Assembly: GCF_000382385.1 (NCBI RefSeq)
Contig: NZ_KB908322.1
Coordinates: 159,186 to 223,185, forward strand
Reading direction: 5' to 3'
Source of the DNA: Segatella maculosa DSM 19339 = JCM 15638
Lineage (GTDB): Bacteria; Bacteroidota; Bacteroidia; Bacteroidales; Bacteroidaceae
DNA: 64,000 bases
Shown here: positions 24,689 to 33,464 of the stretch, in pieces
Numbering within the stretch: the stretch's first letter is position 1
How the letters are laid out: each line of letters starts with the position of its first letter
Position numbers and translations under genes: made by a program
Notes under the pieces: generated by a model
What the model saw: only the letters and a program-made list of their open reading frames with translations
The model's database searches: none
What the model was told of the DNA's origin: nothing

Positions 24689-25882
24689 ATGAACAAGACA
24701 ATGTTAATTTGCGCCTTACTTGCCGCAAGTTTGACGGCAGGCGCACAGAACGGAGCCAACACCGGCATGGGCGGAAGCGACGGAAACTATGCTTCTTTGG
24801 CCGAGAAAGTGGCGAATTTGGAAAAGAAGAACGATGCGTTCAACGTGTATTTCAACTATGCTGCGAGCTTCCGGGCAGAGCAGAACGGCGATAAAGAATG
24901 GTCTGCGGCCTTTACCAACAAGCAATTGCGCCTTGAAATCAAGGGAAACATCGGCGACCACCTCTATTATCGCTTCCGTCATCGCCTGAACAAGGGCACA
25001 GATGCACGCGGAGACAACTTTGCCAAGGCTACGGATATCATGATGGCTGGCTGGAAATTCAACGACAAGTTGAGCATTCAGGCTGGTAAGATGTGCCAGA
25101 TTTGGGGCGGATTTGAGTTTGATGAGAACCCCATGTACATCTATCAATACAGCGATATGGTAGACTATATGGACAATTTCATGGCCGGTTTGGTCGTTTC
25201 CTACAAGCCTATACCGAGCCAAGAGCTGGCTTTTGAGGTGTCAGATGCCAACAATGACAACCTCAATATGGTCTATGGTGTGGGGTCAAATGCATGGGAA
25301 CAGGGTGGAACTCGGCCCTTAGAGCAATTCAAAAACCCGTTGACTTACATCGCAAACTGGAATGGAAGCTTTGCCAACGGCATGATTAATACGCGATGGT
25401 CTTGGGGACTTCAGACGCAAGCTCGGCACAAATACAGTCGCATGCTCGTGCTTGGTCAGCAGCTAAATCTCGCGAAGTTCCAATGGTATGTGGACTACAT
25501 GGGCGCATGGGATGGGCTCGATCGGCTCGGAATAGCAACCGGTGACATGGGTCATGTGCTTGGAGCCAACGTCTATGCCAGCGATGTTCACTACAATAGT
25601 TTCATCTCTAAGGTCAATTGGCAGTTCGCTCCGCAATGGAACCTCATGCTGAAAGGCATGTATGAGACGGCAAGTATCAGCAAAATGGAGCAAGGAAAGA
25701 ACTACAGAAAGAGCTTCGGCTACATCGGAAGTGTGGAGTATTACCCCATCAAAGACCAGGACTTCCGTGTCTTCTTGGCTTATGTGGGCCGCAAATATGA
25801 CTTCAGTGAGAAGTCGGGGCTGAAGGATTACAACACGAACCGCATCGAATTGGGGTTCATGTATAGGATAAAGGCGTTCTAA
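24689..25882 (+). CDS. Outer-membrane porin of the phosphate-selective (OprO/P) type
   Basis: A 397-residue exported protein: signal peptide MNKTMLICALLAASLTAGAQ, a short coiled-coil-like segment (SLAEKVANLEKKNDAF), then alternating beta-strand pattern to a C-terminal aromatic residue (FMYRIKAF), typical of outer-membrane barrels. Segments such as DHLYYRFRHRLN and KLSIQAGKM match porin O/P family proteins. Directly after asparaginase (2-bp gap), so it probably admits asparagine/aspartate or other small anions into the periplasm; this role is inferred from context only. Confidence 0.75.
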   Translation: MNKTMLICALLAASLTAGAQNGANTGMGGSDGNYASLAEKVANLEKKNDAFNVYFNYAASFRAEQNGDKEWSAAFTNKQLRLEIKGNIGDHLYYRFRHRLNKGTDARGDNFAKATDIMMAGWKFNDKLSIQAGKMCQIWGGFEFDENPMYIYQYSDMVDYMDNFMAGLVVSYKPIPSQELAFEVSDANNDNLNMVYGVGSNAWEQGGTRPLEQFKNPLTYIANWNGSFANGMINTRWSWGLQTQARHKYSRMLVLGQQLNLAKFQWYVDYMGAWDGLDRLGIATGDMGHVLGANVYASDVHYNSFISKVNWQFAPQWNLMLKGMYETASISKMEQGKNYRKSFGYIGSVEYYPIKDQDFRVFLAYVGRKYDFSEKSGLKDYNTNRIELGFMYRIKAF

Positions 25883-25926
25883 ATACCCACCTTCGGCCTC
25901 TAACACCCACTTCTCTCCGCTCTAAC

Positions 25927-25962
25927 ACCCACCCCCAGCCCCTCCCGAAGGGAGGGGAGAGG
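25927..25962. repeat. CACCC/CCTCCC...GGGAGGGG palindrome
   Basis: C-rich arm CAGCCCCTCCCGAAGGG with its G-rich complement after the porin stop. The remaining 25963-26174 spacer is AT-rich with several imperfect CATTTCCCATTAA repeats and no gene. Confidence 0.55.
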
Positions 25963-26174
25963 GTGCTTGCAGAGGGTGTCTTGAGAACTAAGGAGCATGA
26001 GGAAAGTAATGATTCTTTGGGGAATTGAGGAATTCTTCATGAAAGATAATTCCTCATTTCCCATTAAACATTCCCCATTAATCATTGACATTGGAAATCA
26101 TTCCACACTCCCCATTCGCCATTCAACATTAAAATAACTTTTCATTTCCCATTAAACATCAACATTCAACACCT

Positions 26175-27587
26175 ATGTCAGAAGAAAAATTCAGAGTAGA
26201 GTCCGACCTTTTAGGCGAACTCAAAGTACCAATCGATGCCTATTACGGCGTACAGACCCAGCGTGGCATCAACAACTACCACATATCGCGCAAGAAGATG
26301 CGTGACTATCCCGACTATATCGTGGCCATTGCCTACGTAAAACTGGCTGCCGTGCAGACCAATCACAGCCTCGGTGTCATCAATGATGAGATTTCCGGCG
26401 CCATCAGTCAGGCCTGTCAGGAAATCATCGACGGCAAGATGCACGAGAACTTCCCCATCGATATGATGCAAGGAGGAGCCGGAACGTCGGTCAATATGAA
26501 CGCCAATGAGGTGATAGCCAACCGTGCTCTCGAGATAATGGGACACAAAAAGGGAGACTATCAATACTGTTATCCCAACGATCATGTGAACTGTGGGCAG
26601 AGTACCAACGATGTTTACCCCACTTCCATCCGCCTTGCTCTCATTCGAATGAACAAAAGTCTCGTGTCAAGTCTGACGGGATTGATCAGCGCTTTGCGCT
26701 ATAAAGGCGAAGAGTTCAAGGACGTTTTGAAGATGGGACGCACGCAGTTGCAGGACGCAGTGCCCATGACAGCGGGCCAAGAGTTCAATGCCTATGCCAA
26801 TAACTTAGAGGAGGAAGTCCTCAATTTGGAGCGTAATATCAAGCTGTTGCACGAAATTAACATGGGCGGAACAGCCATCGGGACAGGCTTAAACGCTGTT
26901 CCGGGCTTCGCAAAGCTGTGTGCGGCCAACCTAAGTAAGCTCACCGGAGAGCCTTTTGTCTCTGCAACCGACCTCGTAGAAGCCACACCCGACACCGGAG
27001 CCTACGTCAGTTACAGCGGCGCTTTGAAGCGTTTGGCCGTGAAACTCTCCAAGATTTGCAACGACTTCCGACTCATGGCATCAGGTCCGCGCTGCGGTTT
27101 GAACGAGATAAACCTGCCACCCAAGGCCCCCGGTTCGTCCATTATGCCGGGCAAAGTGAACCCCGTTATCCCCGAAGTTACCAATCAAGTGTGCTTCAAA
27201 GTCATCGGAAACGACGTCACGGTCACCTTTGCTGCTGAGGCAGGTCAGCTTGAATTGAACGTCATGGAGCCCGTTATCACTGAGTGTCTCTTTGAAAGTC
27301 TGTGGTGGTTACACAATGCCATCGACACGCTTACAGAGGAATGCGTACTCGGAATCACCGTCAATAAGGAGCGTTGTTACGAGATGGTGAAGAATTCCAT
27401 CGGCATTGTGACGGCCTTGAACCCCTACATTGGATACAAAAACAGCACAAAAGTGGCCAAAGAAGCCCTTGAAACCAATCGCTCGGTCTATGACATTGTG
27501 CTCGAAAAGGAGCTGATGACGAAGGATAAACTCGATGAAGCGCTCGACCCGAAGAACATGCTCGTGTCGCATAAGTTCATCAAGTAG
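26175..27587 (+). CDS. aspA: Aspartate ammonia-lyase (aspartase)
   Basis: Converts L-aspartate to fumarate and ammonia in the cytoplasm. A 470-residue member of the aspartase/fumarase superfamily with the signature GSSIMPGKVNP at residues 320-330 (catalytic Ser321 by homology) and the upstream block GQSTNDVYPTS. It completes the chain asparagine, aspartate, fumarate; fumarate then feeds anaerobic respiration with succinate exported by Dcu. A 290-bp spacer with a repeat separates it from the porin, so it may have its own promoter, but none was clear. Confidence 0.93.
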   Translation: MSEEKFRVESDLLGELKVPIDAYYGVQTQRGINNYHISRKKMRDYPDYIVAIAYVKLAAVQTNHSLGVINDEISGAISQACQEIIDGKMHENFPIDMMQGGAGTSVNMNANEVIANRALEIMGHKKGDYQYCYPNDHVNCGQSTNDVYPTSIRLALIRMNKSLVSSLTGLISALRYKGEEFKDVLKMGRTQLQDAVPMTAGQEFNAYANNLEEEVLNLERNIKLLHEINMGGTAIGTGLNAVPGFAKLCAANLSKLTGEPFVSATDLVEATPDTGAYVSYSGALKRLAVKLSKICNDFRLMASGPRCGLNEINLPPKAPGSSIMPGKVNPVIPEVTNQVCFKVIGNDVTVTFAAEAGQLELNVMEPVITECLFESLWWLHNAIDTLTEECVLGITVNKERCYEMVKNSIGIVTALNPYIGYKNSTKVAKEALETNRSVYDIVLEKELMTKDKLDEALDPKNMLVSHKFIK

Positions 27588-27608
27588 GTCCTTTCATTGT
27601 TGCTATCG

Positions 27609-27626
27609 GGCAGCCACATGGCTGCC
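27609..27626. terminator. Perfect 8-bp palindrome after aspA
   Basis: GGCAGCCA-CA-TGGCTGCC, 22 bp after the stop codon. It lacks a U-tract, so termination is only possible, not shown. Confidence 0.35.
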
Positions 27627-27638
27627 ATCACGCGCTGT

Positions 27639-27712
27639 TTGAGCGGACTACGGGGCCGTATGTTCCTATTTTCAATGAGCATTTGCCATGGAAATATATA
27701 GGGACATACGGC
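27639..27712. repeat. Decayed GC-palindrome pair
   Basis: Degenerate units GAGCGGACTACGGGGCCGTA and TAGGGACATACGGCTTGTGC in the opposite order to the other pairs, separated by about 35 bp. Confidence 0.5.
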
Positions 27713-27824
27713 TTGTGCGTCCACTCAAACAGCAATGCACACACATAAGTACCAAGGCATTCGCATGCCCCGGCTTTCATTCTGCACGCCCATCAGCCCC
27801 ATTTGAAGACCAAGCGCATGCACA

Positions 27825-27970
27825 TTGAAAATCAACCACATACTTCCTGCATTCCAATCTCACCCATTTTACCGTGTAATATGACCCATATCGCCGTGCA
27901 ATCTCAGCTATATTGCGCGGTAAAATGGGTGAGATTGAAAAGCAAGGTGTAAGTCGTTGGTTATCAATAG
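27825..27970. repeat. Long inverted repeat with 22-bp units (copy 3)
   Basis: Left arm TTGAAAATCAACCACATACT; right arm GTAAGTCGTTGGTTATCAAT. CCCAT/GCTAT cores at 27863, 27885 and 27907 are exactly 22 bp apart, then one inverted AAAATGGGTGAGATT unit follows. Confidence 0.7.
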
Positions 27971-28002
27971 AACTTATGTTCCGTTCTGCTTGAACGATGT
28001 AG

Positions 28003-28084
28003 GGACGCACGGCTCGTGCGTCCGCTCTAACAATCGTGCATTTGTGTTTCATCCTCCTTGAACGGACACACGAACCGTACGTCC
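28003..28084. repeat. Inverted pair of GC-rich palindromes
   Basis: Units 28003-28023 and 28064-28084, standard inverted arrangement, 40-bp spacer, right after the long inverted repeat. The last 185 bp before the DUF4434 stop codon show nothing else. Confidence 0.7.
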
Positions 28085-28269
28085 CTATATGGGCATCGCA
28101 GCCATTTGGTGTTCAAAACCGGGCACATGATGACACGATAGGGTTGAAACCAAGTTGCAACAGGGCCGATGTGGCTGCAAAAAAAGGCCCATCGACGATA
28201 TGAAACCGGCGGTGGGCGCTTGCGTTCGCTACTTATTAGGAACGCGATGGTTGAAGATTCGGAGCCGCT

Positions 28270-29298
28270 CTATTTGAGCGTTTCAAGATATTGACGGTAG
28301 GTTTGGCGGAGCTTTCCGGCCGTTTTGCCGCCCGGACCGGTGGGACACATGTCGTTATAGTATTGGAACGAAACGGCCTTCGTGACTTTCTCGACGGCCA
28401 GTTCGGTCGTGAGTTGCTGCTTGATGCGGGCGAACGGCGCGGGAATACTGCCGGATGAGAAGGTCTCAAGGTCGGTCCAGAAGGCTCCTTTGTATGATGT
28501 ATTCTCCTTGAAAAGGCCCTTTGCCGCACTTTGATAATAGCCGGCGAGTCGCTCAAGCGTCACGTGTCCCACGCCAACTCCGTCTTGCAGCATGATGACT
28601 TGCAGGTTAGCCTTGGCCAATTCGGCCATGAAATGTTGCAATTGTTCGGGCGTTGAGAGGTCGCTGTTCCAGAAAGCGGCAATCGAAACGGGCTTGCCGT
28701 TCAGCTTGTGGAGCCTGTCTGAGATGCGGTTCACAAAGTTATTCCTGAACAAAGCCACCTTTGCATCGCTGTTATAAGCATAAGGTTCGGGTTCATGGGG
28801 AATGTACCAGCCCTTGAAAGCGGGGCTGTTTCCGAACCGTGCTTGGATTTCCTGCGCAATAGAGATGCAGCGGTCGGCATGCAGTTTCAGCCATTCGGCA
28901 TTGGTTTGGTTCTTCCAATACTCGTCGCTGAAGTAAAGTCCGATGTAGACCTCCATGTGTTTCAACTCCGCGGCAGCCAACAAGCGGGCCAAGGCATACT
29001 TGTTCTTGTTCTTGGTGAACGTGTTTTGCGAGTCGAACCACGTGTTGTCGTTGTAGGCAGCAAACTGAACAATGACCGTGTTCAGCCCGATTTTCTTCAT
29101 GCCTTCCAGCAGACTGTTCCACTGATAAGGCGCCCAATCGTCCTTTCCCGAGAACTCTACGAAGGTTCCCGTGAGGGCTTTGCGGGCGTCAACGGTGATG
29201 TAATCGGCGTCGTTTGTGCCGGGTTGCGAGTCGTCATTGCTGCAACTGCCCAGCAAAAGCGGCAGCAGCAGCGCGATGAATAAGCAATACTTCTTCAT
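28270..29298 (-). CDS. DUF4434 lipoprotein (TIM-barrel, glycosidase-like)
   Basis: A 342-residue lipoprotein: hydrophobic signal with lipobox LLGSC (Cys19), then an Asp/Ser-rich linker. The body (TGTFVEFSGKDDWAPYQW; LNTVIVQFAAYNDNTWF; FKGWYIPHEPEPYA) matches the DUF4434 group, thought to be a glycoside-hydrolase-like (beta/alpha)8 barrel. Asp/Glu residues in WYIPHEPEP are candidate catalytic acids. Last gene of the minus-strand polysaccharide utilisation locus, 50 bp after the GH2 gene, so a surface or periplasmic role in the same glycan is inferred. Activity is not established for the family. Confidence 0.72.
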   Translation of the reverse strand: MKKYCLFIALLLPLLLGSCSNDDSQPGTNDADYITVDARKALTGTFVEFSGKDDWAPYQWNSLLEGMKKIGLNTVIVQFAAYNDNTWFDSQNTFTKNKNKYALARLLAAAELKHMEVYIGLYFSDEYWKNQTNAEWLKLHADRCISIAQEIQARFGNSPAFKGWYIPHEPEPYAYNSDAKVALFRNNFVNRISDRLHKLNGKPVSIAAFWNSDLSTPEQLQHFMAELAKANLQVIMLQDGVGVGHVTLERLAGYYQSAAKGLFKENTSYKGAFWTDLETFSSGSIPAPFARIKQQLTTELAVEKVTKAVSFQYYNDMCPTGPGGKTAGKLRQTYRQYLETLK

Positions 29299-29348
29299 AA
29301 TTCTTAAGGTTTTATGCGTTTGTTGATAGGGATAAGTCGATGGATTTG

Positions 29349-32138
29349 TTATTGGTCGCGGTCTAACTTCAGCACGGGTGTGGTGCCGTTCAGGTCTTTC
29401 CGGGCGAAAGTTGCCGTCACTTCACGCGTCTCACCGGGGAAGATGGTGAGGAAATTGTCGCTCCAGAAGGTCGGCAAAACCTCTTCTCCGCCCTCTCCTT
29501 TGGTGATGATAAGGCGGTGCATAAAGGCAAGTCGGTCGGTAGGGTTCTTGACATTGACCTTCATAATGACGTCACCATCTTTCGTCATTGTAGTGGAAGT
29601 GAGTTGCAATTCCACTTTCGGCATGCGCGTAATTGGCCGGAAATCGTTCTTTCCGTCGGCCGAAAGCCAATAGAAGTTCTCTGAAACCACCCGGCCGTTT
29701 TTGTCTTTCAGGAGCAGACGGGCAAAGTAAACGGGAGTTATTCTGTCGGGTTGTGGAATGTTGAACAGCTCTTGATAGCGGTCTTCTCCGATGGAAAGCG
29801 GTTGCTGTTTCTGCCATGCAACGTTCATATTGAAGTCATAGAGGCGCACGTCGGCCGTGAGTTCTTCGTGCGAACGATGCTGGGTATTGATGACAGCCAC
29901 CATGCGGTTGTGTTCGTTCATCTGGATATGCAACGGCTCCAAGGCCTTCTTTGCGTAGTAATATCCCGCATTCGGATTGAGGAACCAGTCGTAAATCTGC
30001 CACAAAACCTGCGGCCATGTGGCGTTAAGTTTCCACAACATGACTCCAGTTGTAATGTCCCACATGCGATGATTTGCGGCTTCATACATCGCACGATAGC
30101 TGCCCGCGTTGATGTATTGCGCCCATCTGATGTAGTCTTCTGCGCTTTGTGGCTGTCCGAACTGGCGGCGAATAGCGTCGTCATAAGGCTTGTAGGCGTA
30201 GCTTTCTGGCGGACAACAGATGGAATCCCAAGCGTCGTGGTAGGCCCACACCTTGTCCAACGGGTAGTAACCCCGCTTCTCTCCCTTGCCCAAATCATAG
30301 ATATACTTCTTCATGCTGGCCAAGGTTGAGACGGCAGGCACGCCCATCTCGTTGCGAAACATCTGGTCTTTCACCTCCAATACCTTCTCATAATAGTAGG
30401 GATGTGGGTACCATGTGTAGTCAGGAGCGTTCTCGTCGGTCATTCCGGTGGGCAAATCGGGCTTGATATACGGCGTTTCTTCCACATTCCAGCCGTGACT
30501 CGACGTCGCAATGAACGGACGTGTGGGGTCGTTCTCGCGGATATACTGTCGCAAAGGCACGTAAAGCTCTTCGCGAACGATGGTTTCTATCTGCATACAC
30601 CACAGCACCAAGCTCGGGTGGTTGCGGTATCTTTTCACCACATCATACATGTTTCGCAGTGCCAACTTGGTGTCCGTGGGGTTCTTAAAGGTCTCCGTTC
30701 CGGGGTAACTTGTCCAACATTGGAAGAAAACCTCCCACATCAAGAGGCCGTATTTGTCGTAGGTTTCCATCACTTCTTCAGGAGGCGAGGGCATGTCTTC
30801 ATTGGCAATCATGTTCACGCCGGCTGCGGCAAGGAGCCGAGCCTCGTCATACATGCGCTTTCGGTTCATGTCTAAGAGCATATCGGGCTGGATAAAGCCG
30901 CCCCGACTGAATATCCTTTTGCCGTTTACCCAAAAGATTCGGCCGTGTTCGCCATCGCGTTCTTTCAGCGTAGACGTTATTTTACGGATACCAAACGTGG
31001 TGGTCTGCGTGTCAGAAACCCTGCCGTCGGCCTCGAAAGTGAGCTTCAGTCGGTGCAGATATTGCATGCCATAGCCGTTAGGCCACCACAGATAAGGCCG
31101 CCGAATGTGCAGTTGTGCGTAGTCTTTTGGCGTGAACGACACCGTAATACTGCGGCCTGCAGGCACCTCAACCTCACGTTCAAACACCACAGTTTTCATG
31201 CTTCCGGGCATCAGTTTCCTGTATGTACAGAAGTCAATCTCCTTTTCCAAGTCGATGGTTCCACGCAGAATGCCCCGCCGAACGGTCGTCCCTGCGTTGC
31301 GAAGTTCGGCCGAAACGGTGACGAAAGCATTCGTCGTGTCGGGCAGTTGCAGGTCGGTGACCACGTAAGGGTGCTCTATCTTCACGTCGTCCGTGTAGGA
31401 AAGGTAAACATTCTGATACATTCCCATGTTGCGGTCGCGCACGACGGGCGAGCAATCCCAGCCGGCCATGAACTTCAACGTAACGTCTCGGAATATCTCG
31501 GCACCCTGTCCGCGTCCTTGTCCGAACGGTTCGAAGAGGTAACCCGGCGACGGTGTGCCCACATTGTCTACCTGATAGATTTTCACGGCCACCGTGTTCT
31601 CTCGGTCAGCTGACACGAATCGCGTCACATCATACTTGAACCTGAGGAACATTCCGGCCATCTCGCGGTGGTCGGCCACCTGCTTTCCGTTCACCCAAAC
31701 GTCGGCTCTGTAGTTGATACCATCGAAGTTGAGCCACGCACGCCGCCCTTTCCGGTTGGCCGGAATGCGGAACTTCGTGCGGAACCAATAGGGATGCTTG
31801 AACGGATTGGGCGTACCTTTGATGTAACTGTACTTGCTCAGGCCCAGACGTCGGTTCAAATCGTCCGACGCATCGGGTATCTTTAGGTCGTTCAAATCGA
31901 AGTGTGGGTCGGGATAAACACCCGCCTTGACGAGCGCCCCCAGCACACTCGTGGGCACTTTCGCCTTGATCCAGCGGTTGGTTTTATAGGAGGAAAGCGA
32001 GAGCATTCCGCCACCTTGCTTCACCTGCACGGCGGATTTCAGTTCCCAATCCGTGAGCATTTGCTTCTCGTCCGAGGCATTTGCCGGCATAACGGCCAAT
32101 GCCGCGAGGGCAAAGATAGTTGAAATGGTTTTCTTCAT
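29349..32138 (-). CDS. Glycoside hydrolase family 2, exo-beta-glucosaminidase/mannosidase-like
   Basis: A 929-residue exported enzyme (signal MKKTISTIFALAALAVMPANA). The start at 32138 is preferred over an upstream in-frame ATG at 32288 because it gives a clean signal peptide. Domains: jelly-roll sugar-binding (about 45-225), Ig-like (about 245-385), TIM barrel (about 390-700) and C-terminal beta domains. The nucleophile is probably Glu597 (FRNEMGVP), like CsxA-type enzymes. The acid/base Glu518 lies in LVLWCMQIET, where most GH2 enzymes have Asn-Glu; here the Asn is Ile. Neighbouring kinase and SIS genes favour a glucosamine-releasing role, but mannosidase activity remains possible. Confidence 0.78.
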   Translation of the reverse strand: MKKTISTIFALAALAVMPANASDEKQMLTDWELKSAVQVKQGGGMLSLSSYKTNRWIKAKVPTSVLGALVKAGVYPDPHFDLNDLKIPDASDDLNRRLGLSKYSYIKGTPNPFKHPYWFRTKFRIPANRKGRRAWLNFDGINYRADVWVNGKQVADHREMAGMFLRFKYDVTRFVSADRENTVAVKIYQVDNVGTPSPGYLFEPFGQGRGQGAEIFRDVTLKFMAGWDCSPVVRDRNMGMYQNVYLSYTDDVKIEHPYVVTDLQLPDTTNAFVTVSAELRNAGTTVRRGILRGTIDLEKEIDFCTYRKLMPGSMKTVVFEREVEVPAGRSITVSFTPKDYAQLHIRRPYLWWPNGYGMQYLHRLKLTFEADGRVSDTQTTTFGIRKITSTLKERDGEHGRIFWVNGKRIFSRGGFIQPDMLLDMNRKRMYDEARLLAAAGVNMIANEDMPSPPEEVMETYDKYGLLMWEVFFQCWTSYPGTETFKNPTDTKLALRNMYDVVKRYRNHPSLVLWCMQIETIVREELYVPLRQYIRENDPTRPFIATSSHGWNVEETPYIKPDLPTGMTDENAPDYTWYPHPYYYEKVLEVKDQMFRNEMGVPAVSTLASMKKYIYDLGKGEKRGYYPLDKVWAYHDAWDSICCPPESYAYKPYDDAIRRQFGQPQSAEDYIRWAQYINAGSYRAMYEAANHRMWDITTGVMLWKLNATWPQVLWQIYDWFLNPNAGYYYAKKALEPLHIQMNEHNRMVAVINTQHRSHEELTADVRLYDFNMNVAWQKQQPLSIGEDRYQELFNIPQPDRITPVYFARLLLKDKNGRVVSENFYWLSADGKNDFRPITRMPKVELQLTSTTMTKDGDVIMKVNVKNPTDRLAFMHRLIITKGEGGEEVLPTFWSDNFLTIFPGETREVTATFARKDLNGTTPVLKLDRDQ

Positions 32139-32280
32139 TGTATCGTTTTTCGTTGTTATTGCTTTTATTGTTTTGTTCGTTCGTTCGGACTTTGTGCCGT
32201 TCTCCGCCAGCGTGCGTTGCGGGATGAGGCGTGTCGGCTTGCGTGATGGTTGACGTTGCACGGCGACCCATGGAATTTTC

Positions 32281-32544
32281 TCCCGCAAGGAAATTTATTT
32301 TCTCCCGTATGCCGTGAAATTTTCTCCCGTATATAAATTTATTTTCTCCCGCAAAGAAATTTATTTCTTCCCGTATGAAAATTTATTTCTTCCCGCAAAG
32401 AAATTTTCTTCCTCCCGCAAGGAAATTTATTCCGTGTCGCAATAAGGCTCATTTTGTCGGGCAATATGGGTCATTTCAGCGCGTAAAATGGCTGATATTA
32501 GCGTGTGAAATGGCTGAGATTGCAGACCAAAATGGCTAAGATTG
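32281..32544. repeat. Array of twelve 22-bp tandem units of two sequence classes
   Basis: TCCCG recurs at 32281, 32303, 32325, 32347, 32369, 32391 and 32413, exactly every 22 bp, in units like TCCCGCAAGGAAATTTAT. Without phase change the array continues at 32435, 32457, 32479, 32501 and 32523 as units of the AAAATGGCTGAGATT class. It fills the space between the ROK stop codon (22 bp away) and the GH2 start (143 bp away). Confidence 0.85.
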
Positions 32545-32565
32545 CGTGCCGAGCGTGCCGGTTCT

Positions 32566-33453
32566 TCATTCCAGCATCAAGCAGGCTGCACCCACAAAGC
32601 CGGCATTATCGCCCAGCATCGACAGCACGACGCGCGTCTGCTTGGCCGGAACGGGACAGATGTTCTGCCGGAGTTGCGCCTCCATCGCGGGGCCGAAGTA
32701 GCGGTAGGCCGCAGCGATTGAGCCGCCCAAGATAACGGTTTCGGGATCAATGAGGTTGATGGTCCATGCCAAGGGCACGGCCAGATGCCGCCCGAAGCTC
32801 TCCCATGTGGTCAAAGCCTCTTGGTCGCCCTGCTCGGCAAGCCTGAATACGTCGAGCGAAGATGCCTCTTTTTCCGAAACAGAACGGTAGATGTTGGCGA
32901 CGCCATGCCCTGAGATAAAGTCCTCGATGATGCCGTCTGCGTAGGGCGAACACCAGATTTCGCCAGCCGTTCCCGTTGCTCCGTTCCATATCTTCCCATC
33001 GAATACGAGTGCACACCCGATGCCCGTGCCGAGCGTGAAGCCTGCAATGCGCTGCTTACCGCGGCCGGCTCCGAAGCGAGCCTCGCCCAGAATAAGGCAG
33101 TTGGCATCGTTGTTGAGTGCCACGGGCAGGCCGAACTCCCGGCTCAATGCGTCGCGCAAGGGGAAGAAGTGCAGTGTGGGCAGCTGCGGACATTCGAGAA
33201 TGAGGCCCTTGTCGCTGTCGAGTGGGCCCGTAGATCCCACGCCGATGCCCCGCAATCGGGCCGGGTCGAGGTCGTTGTCGCGTATCACTTGCCGGATAGA
33301 GGCCATGATTTTGTCGAGGATAACTTCCTTGGGTCGTGTGCCTTCCGTGGCCACTTTGACGGGCGTTCCTATCACGTTGCCCTGTTGGTCGATGGCCCCT
33401 GTCATGATTTTCGTGCCACCGAGGTCTACTCCTATGATGATTTCTTTTTCCAT
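32566..33453 (-). CDS. ROK-family sugar kinase
   Basis: A 295-residue cytoplasmic kinase: ATP-binding DLGGTKIMTGAID at residues 10-22 and a second phosphate motif FTLGTGIGCALVFDG. The substrate Asn-Asp pair is in ALNNDANCLILGE. The Cys-rich zinc motif found in many ROK kinases is absent; the corresponding region reads TAGEIWCSPYADG. Downstream of the MFS gene by 11 bp and the SIS gene, so it probably phosphorylates the imported sugar (glucose, glucosamine or similar). Glucokinase is the generic alternative. Confidence 0.86.
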   Translation of the reverse strand: MEKEIIIGVDLGGTKIMTGAIDQQGNVIGTPVKVATEGTRPKEVILDKIMASIRQVIRDNDLDPARLRGIGVGSTGPLDSDKGLILECPQLPTLHFFPLRDALSREFGLPVALNNDANCLILGEARFGAGRGKQRIAGFTLGTGIGCALVFDGKIWNGATGTAGEIWCSPYADGIIEDFISGHGVANIYRSVSEKEASSLDVFRLAEQGDQEALTTWESFGRHLAVPLAWTINLIDPETVILGGSIAAAYRYFGPAMEAQLRQNICPVPAKQTRVVLSMLGDNAGFVGAACLMLE

Positions 33454-33464
33454 TCGTTTGAGAA

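Noticed and set aside
32139..32288. 50-residue extension of the GH2 enzyme
   Set aside because: It is basic, low-complexity, precedes a proper signal peptide and derives from spacer sequence.
32281..32544. CRISPR-like array
   Set aside because: Units are contiguous 22-bp repeats with no unique spacers between them, and no cas genes are present.
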